The notes under the pieces: generated by a model
Told to the model about the DNA's origin: nothing
The model's input: only the letters and a program-made list of their open reading frames with translations
Databases searched by the model: none
Shown: positions 6,613-10,969 of the stretch, piece by piece
Layout: the number at the start of each line of letters is the position of its first letter
How positions within the stretch are numbered: the stretch's first letter is position 1
Assembly (NCBI GenBank): GCA_049515175.1
Contig: JBEKUI010000154.1
Location: forward strand, 1 to 10,969
From: JACQNR01 sp049515175
GTDB taxonomy: Bacteria; Acidobacteriota; Terriglobia; UBA7540
Direction of reading: 5' to 3'
DNA length: 10,969 nucleotides
Position numbers and translations under genes: made by a program

Positions 6613-7590
6613 ATGCGGAAGGTTTTTGTCCTTGTGATCGCGCTCGCGGCGCTGGTGGTGCTGGGCGATGCGTTGATTCTGTCGCGCACCCGCCTCGACC
6701 CCTTCAAGCTCACCGCGTTCCTCACCTGCTTTGTTTTGACGCTGGCAGCATTCGTCAGCTTGGCGATACCGGGTTTCGTCAAACTGCTGCGCCCGCTGGC
6801 GATGCAGTCGCCCTGGCTGGCGGTGGCACTACCCGGGACGCTGCTCGTGCCCTACTTCATCCTGGCCTTCGGCACAGGCACCTTTTCGTTCTGGGCGTTG
6901 CTTAAGCTGGCGGCCTACATCGCGGCGCCCAATCTGCTCTTGCTTCCGGACCGGATGCAGCACGCGCATCGCGCGGGCTGGCGCGACTTTGCCGCCATGC
7001 TCGCCCTGGCGGTGCCCGTCATGGCCAATTGGCTGGAGGGCATCTGGATCTGGCCCGAAGACCTGTACCTGTTCCGGCCGCTCTTTTGCGTGTGTGTCGG
7101 CGCCTACGCCTTCATGGTGATTCGGAACCTGGACGGGGTGGGCTATCGCCTGACGTTTCGCAAGGGCGACCTCATCGACGGCGCTGCGAATTTTCTCGCT
7201 TTCATGGTGCCCTGCATTCCCCTGGGGTACGCGCTGCACTTCATTCGATTCCACGCGCAGCCCGTGTCGTTGGGCGAATTCATCTTCCAGTTTGTAGGGA
7301 TCTACATCACCATCGCCATCCCGGAGGAGTTTTTGTTCCGCGGCGTCCTGCAAAACTTTCTGGTGCGCAGCCTCAGCTCGAAACGGCGCGCGCTTTACGG
7401 GCTGCTCATCGCGTCGGTCATCTTCGGGGCCTCCCATATGCATCATGCGCCTGTGCCCAACTGGCGATACGCCATCATGGCGACGCTTGCGGGAATTTTC
7501 TACGGCAACGCCTACCGCACCCGCCAGCGGCTCTCCTCTCCCGCCCTGACACACACGCTGGTGGATACCGTCTGGCACTTCTGGTTTTGA
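6613..7590 (+). CDS. CPBP-family intramembrane metalloprotease
   Basis: Integral membrane protein, 325 aa, of the CPBP/Abi family (the type that includes CAAX prenyl-processing Rce1 homologues). Its three signature motifs are present: EEFLFR (Glu238, Glu239, Arg243), FGASH (Phe271, His275) and HTLVD (His314, Asp318). In this family the glutamate and the histidines form the intramembrane active site. There are about eight hydrophobic segments; the first (4-24) could act as an uncleaved signal anchor. AGGGAAGG directly precedes the ATG, and the gap from the M16 partner gene is only 12 nt, making it the third gene of the same operon. Bacterial members cut membrane proteins or peptides, and some act in bacteriocin immunity; the exact role here is unknown. 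The grouping suggests cooperation with the periplasmic M16 pair in handling envelope proteins or peptides. Confidence 0.88.
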   Translation: MRKVFVLVIALAALVVLGDALILSRTRLDPFKLTAFLTCFVLTLAAFVSLAIPGFVKLLRPLAMQSPWLAVALPGTLLVPYFILAFGTGTFSFWALLKLAAYIAAPNLLLLPDRMQHAHRAGWRDFAAMLALAVPVMANWLEGIWIWPEDLYLFRPLFCVCVGAYAFMVIRNLDGVGYRLTFRKGDLIDGAANFLAFMVPCIPLGYALHFIRFHAQPVSLGEFIFQFVGIYITIAIPEEFLFRGVLQNFLVRSLSSKRRALYGLLIASVIFGASHMHHAPVPNWRYAIMATLAGIFYGNAYRTRQRLSSPALTHTLVDTVWHFWF

Positions 7591-7650
7591 TCGCCGCAGC
7601 GCGGTTGAAGACCCAATTGTCCCTATCGTAGAGTCCTCCACAAGAGTCCG

Positions 7651-7679
7651 TTGTAACCGATGCTCATCGGTTGTAGAAT
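7651..7679 (+). promoter_or_regulatory. Promoter with a perfect palindrome in its spacer
   Basis: TTGTAA (7651-7656), a 17-nt spacer and TAGAAT (7674-7679) form a good sigma70-type promoter. Filling the spacer is AACCGATG-CT-CATCGGTT (7655-7672), an 8-bp perfect inverted repeat with a 2-bp centre. That is the position where a dimeric repressor, or a MerR-type activator that reshapes the spacer, would bind. It drives the secreted protein at 7743 and the transporter coupled to it. Confidence 0.65.
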
Positions 7680-7742
7680 CTCACGCGGCCCGAGGTAGGG
7701 AAGTACTCGCGCAAAGTCCGGACCCATGATAAGGAGATGACG

Positions 7743-8135
7743 ATGAAGAAGATTGTGGTAACCCTGGTAGTTTGCTTGGCAGTGCTATGTCTGGCCGGAG
7801 CCGCCCTAGGCAAGGAGAAAAAGCCGAAGCCCGGCCCCATTACCGGCACCTGGGAATGCACCTCACACGGGGGCTCGCAGGGCGACATGCCGTTCACGCT
7901 CTACCTCGAGCAGAGCAAAGAATCGGTGACCGGATCGGTTTCGTCGCCGATAGGCGGCACGGAGATTACTTCCGCCACCTTCCAGAAGAAGAACCTGGAA
8001 ATCCACATTGACACGCAGGTGGGCAACTATGTGTTGATGGCCAAGCTTGCCAAAGGCGAATTAAGCGGGACATGGTCCGTGGACTCGGGCGAAAAGGGAA
8101 CATGGGAAGGGAAGAAGGCTGCCACCAAGAAGTGA
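7743..8135 (+). CDS. Small secreted beta-rich protein
   Basis: Product of 130 aa, not assigned to a named family. AAGGAG (7731-7736) touches an ATG at 7737 but lies 6 nt before the ATG at 7743, so 7743 is preferred; this also gives the classic MKKIVVT signal peptide. Residues 1-20 are the export signal, with likely cleavage after AALG. The mature part starts with a Lys/Pro-rich linker, then a compact domain from about ITGTW to GTWEG with alternating polar and hydrophobic strands, Gly turns and a single Cys. Its GTW...MPFTLYLEQ...VTGSV...GELSGTW pattern resembles calycin-like beta-barrel domains found in front of some secreted hydrolases. This is a resemblance, not a domain hit. The tail KKAATKK is basic. 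It overlaps the transporter start by GTGA, so the two are probably translated together; it might bind a metal or small ligand. Confidence 0.8.
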   Translation: MKKIVVTLVVCLAVLCLAGAALGKEKKPKPGPITGTWECTSHGGSQGDMPFTLYLEQSKESVTGSVSSPIGGTEITSATFQKKNLEIHIDTQVGNYVLMAKLAKGELSGTWSVDSGEKGTWEGKKAATKK

Positions 8136-8800
8136 GCGGCACGACGCCAGTCCCCTTCAACTCACCCGCCCCGCAGACCGAGGCTTTGCGGCAGCGTGCC
8201 ATTCGCCTCGAGTACTTTACGGTGGGATGGAGCATCCTCGAGGCGGCAGTGGCGCTGGTGGCGGGTGGCGCCGCTTCCAGCATCGCCCTGGTCGGCTTCG
8301 GCCTCGACAGCATCATCGAAACGGCGTCAGGCGCGACCCTGCTTTGGCGGTTTCGTCAACGCCGCAGTGAAGAGGCGCACGCCGAATCGCGCGCCGTCAA
8401 GGTGGTAGCAATAACCTTCTTTGGGCTTGCTGGCTACGTCGGCTTTGAGGCGGCCAGCGACCTTTGGCTGCGCCGCACCCCGCAATTCAGCCTGCCGGGC
8501 CTGATTCTGGCGGTTGTCTCACTCCTCGTTATGCCGTTTCTAGGGATTGCCAAGCGGCGCTTGGCGGTGCAGCTCAAGAGCAGGGCGCTGGCCGCCGACG
8601 CCATGGAAACCCTGCTTTGCGCTTACCTTTCGGGGACGTTGCTGTTGGGCTTGGGGGCGAACGGACTTTTTGGCTGGTGGTGGGCCGACCCCGTTGCGGG
8701 ACTGGCCATCGCTGGGTTCATGGTTCGCGAAGGGCTTGAAACCTGGCGGGGTGAATCTTGTGGGGACGGCTGCAGCCTGCCCGACGACGGTTCGTCGTAG
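8132..8800 (+). CDS. Cation-efflux family protein, transmembrane domain only
   Basis: Membrane protein of 222 aa resembling the six-helix part of CDF cation transporters, without the usual cytoplasmic ferredoxin-like domain. The GTG at 8132 overlaps the preceding stop as GTGA, with purine-rich AAGGGAAGAAGG upstream (about 8107-8118), so translational coupling is likely; an upstream in-frame GTG (8072) would lie deep in the previous gene. Family marks are FGLDSIIE in TM2, AADAMETLLC in TM5 and WWADPVAGLAIAGFMVREG in TM6. Aligned with FieF-like proteins, the TM2 DxxxD site reads DSIIE and the TM5 HxxxD site reads ETLLC, so the metal site is Asp/Glu/Glu/Cys. The tail GESCGDGC could also bind metal. 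Substrate (Zn, Cd, Co or other) is open. Confidence 0.82.
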   Translation: MSGTTPVPFNSPAPQTEALRQRAIRLEYFTVGWSILEAAVALVAGGAASSIALVGFGLDSIIETASGATLLWRFRQRRSEEAHAESRAVKVVAITFFGLAGYVGFEAASDLWLRRTPQFSLPGLILAVVSLLVMPFLGIAKRRLAVQLKSRALAADAMETLLCAYLSGTLLLGLGANGLFGWWWADPVAGLAIAGFMVREGLETWRGESCGDGCSLPDDGSS

Positions 8801-8858
8801 CGCCGGGCTTCGGCCAGATGCCGAATGGCCTCAAGGCTGGGGCTCCTCGCAGGCACCC

Positions 8859-9359
8859 TCAGTGCGGCGCCCAGAGGCCGCGGCGCTCCTCGCGCGCCTG
8901 GCGCTCCAGGCGGACAAATTCTTCCTGGTAACGGAAGGGAAATCGCGTATAGGCGAAACCGTACCCCTGGCGAATGATTTCGGCGTTCAGGAAAGTCCCG
9001 TCGGGGAGATAGACGTACGCCAGGGTTCGATGATAGCGATCGAAGGTCTCGTCGCCAAATTCGAGGCGCACCGTGCGGCCTTCGGCGAGCCGCCGCGTGA
9101 AGGCGGACGCCTCTTTGCCAAAATACTGGACCGGGCGGCGGGGATCGACCGTCTCGGGTGTATCCACGCCGATCAGCCGTACCCGTTCGCCCCCATCGAG
9201 CTGGATCGTATCCCCATCAATGACCCGAACGCACGCGCGGCTTACCGACACTCCCTTGGCGTCTGGCGCGCGCGGAGGAGTCTCGCGTTTAAGGTAGCTC
9301 GCCGCCAAAACCGCCACGAGCGCCAGAATCCCGGAGAGCAGCTTCGTGCGTCTTCTCAT
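8859..9359 (-). CDS. Thermonuclease (SNase-like), membrane-anchored or secreted
   Basis: Staphylococcal nuclease homologue, 166 aa, a calcium-dependent phosphodiesterase family acting on DNA and RNA. Residues aligned with the classic enzyme are all present: Asp50 (IDGDT), Arg61 (VRLIGVDTPE), Asp66-Thr67, Glu69 and Arg111 (DRYHRTLAYVYL). Residues 7-22 are a hydrophobic segment after MRRRTK, serving as a signal peptide or N-terminal anchor; there is no clear cleavage site, so an anchored form is possible. Start at 9359 is supported by GTAGGG a few nt upstream on the minus strand. It is convergent with the transporter gene, with 58 nt between the stops and no clear terminator. A long opposite-strand frame overlaps it but lacks any family features. 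Likely roles are extracellular nucleic-acid breakdown for nutrients or matrix turnover. Confidence 0.94.
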   Translation of the reverse strand: MRRRTKLLSGILALVAVLAASYLKRETPPRAPDAKGVSVSRACVRVIDGDTIQLDGGERVRLIGVDTPETVDPRRPVQYFGKEASAFTRRLAEGRTVRLEFGDETFDRYHRTLAYVYLPDGTFLNAEIIRQGYGFAYTRFPFRYQEEFVRLERQAREERRGLWAPH

Positions 9360-9644
9360 GCCGGCCCTACAACGGGCCCAAAGATGTGCATTTGCCTACT
9401 TCTTCTATTTCGACCGCTGGGCCTGCCAAGATGATACATCGGGAAGCCAAGAAGCCAAGGGGGTGGGTTCTAAGGGGCTTGCCTTCAGAGGGGGCACCCG
9501 ACAGTCTCATTAGTTAACATAAGATACCTTATCAGACGTTGCAGACAGGCGAAAATCACCCTCAGAATCTCCGAAGCCGCCTCAGTACAGTTCCCTTCCG
9601 TTCCAGTGTCCAGGCTGGTGTGAAGTGGTCTCGAGGGCTGGAAT
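9360..9644. other. Noncoding stretch upstream of the nuclease
   Basis: No supported gene. It contains a short tandem repeat with an associated candidate promoter (9431-9458), and a small 5-bp hairpin ATAAG-ATAC-CTTAT at 9519-9532 next to a GTTAAC site. The hairpin has no U-tract and is not called a terminator. The middle part is less GC-rich than the flanking genes. Confidence 0.6.
9431..9458 (-). promoter_or_regulatory. Candidate nuclease promoter on a tandem repeat
   Basis: On the minus strand TTGGCT (9458-9453), a 16-nt spacer and TATCAT (9436-9431) make a plausible promoter, giving a leader of about 65 nt before the nuclease ATG. The -35 region lies in a perfect tandem 8-mer, GAAGCCAA twice at 9443-9450 and 9451-9458 on the plus strand. 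The duplication supplies a second TTGGCT shifted by 8 bp. Evidence is sequence match only. Confidence 0.3.
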
Positions 9645-9857
9645 TCAGTTTCGTGGCTTAACGAAGGAGCGATCGGCTTCCGTCATTGGTCGCCGAAGGG
9701 AGTGATGGGAGACACGCGCAACGAACTTGCGTGCCGTAGCTGCCAGGAGCTTGGCGCTCTGTTCGGTGAGGAAGACCGCCGCGGAGGTCAAGAATACTAC
9801 CCCGACCATAAGGTAGAGCACAATCAGGTAGGAGATTTGGTCGCCTATCAGGTTCAT
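9645..9857 (-). CDS. Hypothetical 70-aa single-TM protein
   Basis: Not recognised. ATG 9857-9855 on the minus strand is preceded by GAGG with an 8-nt spacing. Residues about 9-31 (YLIVLYLMVGVVFLTSAAVF and flanks) form one strong transmembrane helix. The remaining part, from about residue 32, is basic and partly amphipathic (KLLAATARKFVARVSHHSLRR), which by the positive-inside rule places the C-terminus in the cytoplasm. No cysteines or catalytic motif are seen. It stands alone between two noncoding stretches. The clear TM, the RBS and the isolated position favour a real small membrane protein, but coding evidence is otherwise thin. Confidence 0.5.
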   Translation of the reverse strand: MNLIGDQISYLIVLYLMVGVVFLTSAAVFLTEQSAKLLAATARKFVARVSHHSLRRPMTEADRSFVKPRN

Positions 9858-10179
9858 CTTGGCAGCCTCGCGCCTTCACCCCGTTGGATGCGCCGCCAGC
9901 CCGCATGGTTCGCTGCCGGCGTCCACCCTGCCATGAGCACGCCTGGGTCCAGACGCCTTGCTTCCCCCAAGTTGGTGTAATCTCAGGTCGTTACCTTTAC
10001 ATCGGGCCAGAGACACTCGTCAGCGGCGCAAGGATTTCTCTACATTCCGGTGTAACCGTTACGTTTTAGTGTATCGGACTGAGCGCTGTTGAGTCCAAGA
10101 GCAGGCTTCCGGGGAAAGTTTCGACGCTCCTGCGGCAGTGGCAGGTGATTCTCGACAAGCCTTCGCAGGCCAGGGACAA
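9858..10179. other. Noncoding stretch, 322 bp
   Basis: No convincing gene or RNA is seen. Short frames on both strands lack an RBS and any family features. GGTGTAA occurs twice (9974-9980 and 10050-10056) without further structure. It should carry the leader of the 70-aa membrane protein at its left and the 3' end of the reductase transcript at its right; no rho-independent terminator is visible for the latter. Confidence 0.5.
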
Positions 10180-10969
10180 TCACACCGTGACAGCAGCGAT
10201 TCGGCGGACCAGGTCGGCCTGTTCGTCCCGGCTTTCGGCGCCAATGGTGAAGGCGTCAAGCACCTTGCTGCCGAGGGCGTACTTGAGGGCCTCGTCCTGG
10301 CGGTTGCGCATGTCGCCCTGGCCGAGGATTTTCATGCCGACAATTCCCTTCCCGGCGGCACGCATTTCCTGAAGGACCGACAAGACCGTATCGGGGTCGG
10401 CGTCCATGTGGGCGCCAATGGGGTTGAGCCGGGCCAAATCCACTTCCACCCACGGGGATTTGGCGGCGGCGCGCAGCGCAGCGATGGTGTGGCAGGAGCA
10501 ACCGTGGGCACGAATAATCTTCTTCTCCTTGGCTTCGGAAAGGACGTCCATCGCGCCACGGAAACGGGTCGTCCAATCGTCCTCCTGCAAGCAGTGCATC
10601 AGGAGGATATCAATCTGATCGACGTTGAGCTCCGCTCGGAAGCGATCGATATCCTTGCGCATCCCGTCGGCGTCGCGCGCCCAGGACTTGGTAAGAATCG
10701 TGACCTTATCGCGGGGGATGCGCTTCAAGGATTCCTTGACGTGGGGGTGAGTGCCGTAGGAGTCGGCGCAGTCAATGAAGTGCAGTCCGCGGTCGTAGCC
10801 GGCCCAGAGCACGTCCGCCAGTCCCTGGACGCCCAGCTTCCCCTGGTTGGAGGTGTGGTTGTAACCCACCGTGCCGGTACCCATCGCCAGGCGCGTCGTC
10901 TGGATACCCGTATTCCCCAGCGTCACCAGGTCAGTGGCGGCAAAGCGATTCGACGCTCCGGCCGCGGCA
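10180..10969 (-). CDS. Aldo/keto reductase family protein, 5' end outside window
   Basis: NAD(P)H-dependent oxidoreductase of the aldo/keto reductase superfamily (TIM barrel). A GTG at 10926 could start a 248-aa product, but the frame stays open to the window edge and adds AAAGASNRFAATDL before it. This looks like the end of a signal peptide plus linker, so the gene very probably starts outside and encodes an exported, possibly Tat-dependent, protein. Numbering from the GTG, the catalytic tetrad is complete: Asp52 and Tyr57 (FIDCADSYG), Lys80 (LTKS) and His111 (LMHC). The chain ends at residue 248, shorter than the usual 300 or so, and the late cofactor-binding helix region is brief (TIGAESRDEQADLVRRI). 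Substrate unknown. A folded, cofactor-loaded redox enzyme with a leader would suit Tat export. Confidence 0.88.
   Translation of the reverse strand, partial: AAAGASNRFAATDLVTLGNTGIQTTRLAMGTGTVGYNHTSNQGKLGVQGLADVLWAGYDRGLHFIDCADSYGTHPHVKESLKRIPRDKVTILTKSWARDADGMRKDIDRFRAELNVDQIDILLMHCLQEDDWTTRFRGAMDVLSEAKEKKIIRAHGCSCHTIAALRAAAKSPWVEVDLARLNPIGAHMDADPDTVLSVLQEMRAAGKGIVGMKILGQGDMRNRQDEALKYALGSKVLDAFTIGAESRDEQADLVRRIAAVTV

Noticed and set aside
6829..7641. 270-codon minus-strand frame over the CPBP gene
   Set aside because: The plus strand has all three CPBP motifs and membrane helices; the reverse frame is polar and featureless.
8547..9434. 295-codon plus-strand frame spanning the transporter end and the nuclease
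   Set aside because: It runs out of frame through the transporter gene and antisense to the nuclease, whose active-site residues are all intact; no RBS.
10059..10259. 66-codon minus-strand frame past the reductase end
   Set aside because: Overlaps the reductase C-terminus in another frame, with no RBS and no family features.
1..10969. CRISPR arrays, tRNA, rRNA or riboswitches
   Set aside because: Looked for on both strands by eye; no regularly spaced repeats, cloverleaf patterns or known conserved cores were found. A covariance-model scan would settle it.

Overview
The window is bacterial chromosome. Most of it is GC-rich and densely coded, with Shine-Dalgarno-led genes, an E. coli-style -10/-35 promoter grammar and Gram-negative style exported proteins. 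The gene mix (ErpA-type Fe-S carrier, 546-aa glutamine-dependent NAD synthetase, paired M16B peptidases, a short secreted beta protein, and an aldo/keto reductase whose frame runs on into a signal-peptide-like segment) would fit Acidobacteriota or a related soil lineage. That assignment is an inference from gene style; the window has no rRNA or other decisive marker.

Layout. (1) About 1-1400 is a visibly more AT-rich accessory islet. It holds the tail of one broken ORF, the C-terminal half of an IS1-type transposase, an orphan 86-aa helical protein expressed from the end of the transposase remnant, a textbook terminator, and two 39-codon membrane ORFs facing each other. (2) 1414-1806 is an erpA/iscA-like gene with a strong terminator. 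(3) 1889-3543 is nadE, with a perfect -10 hexamer only 8 nt before its ATG. (4) 3598-7590 is an apparent operon of an active-type M16 peptidase, a catalytically degenerate M16 partner and a CPBP-family membrane protease, led by an extended -10 promoter. (5) 7651-8800 is a palindrome-bearing promoter, a small secreted beta-rich protein and, translationally coupled to it, a transmembrane-only cation-efflux-family protein with an altered metal site. (6) On the minus strand lie a membrane-anchored or secreted thermonuclease (8859-9359), a 70-aa single-TM orphan (9645-9857), and an aldo/keto reductase entering from the right edge (10180-10969). Noncoding stretches separate them.

How genes work together. 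ErpA-like protein and NadE serve Fe-S cluster delivery and the last step of NAD synthesis; each looks like its own transcription unit. In the M16 pair, the first protein carries the zinc motif HLFEH but lacks the C-terminal tyrosine. The second has lost the zinc motif but keeps the Arg/Tyr pair. This is the signature of a heterodimer with one split active site, probably in the periplasm. The CPBP protease 12 nt downstream suggests a joint envelope-proteolysis role. The best candidates for something undescribed are the two convergent micro-membrane ORFs, the palindrome-controlled secreted-protein/transporter pair, and the protease trio.
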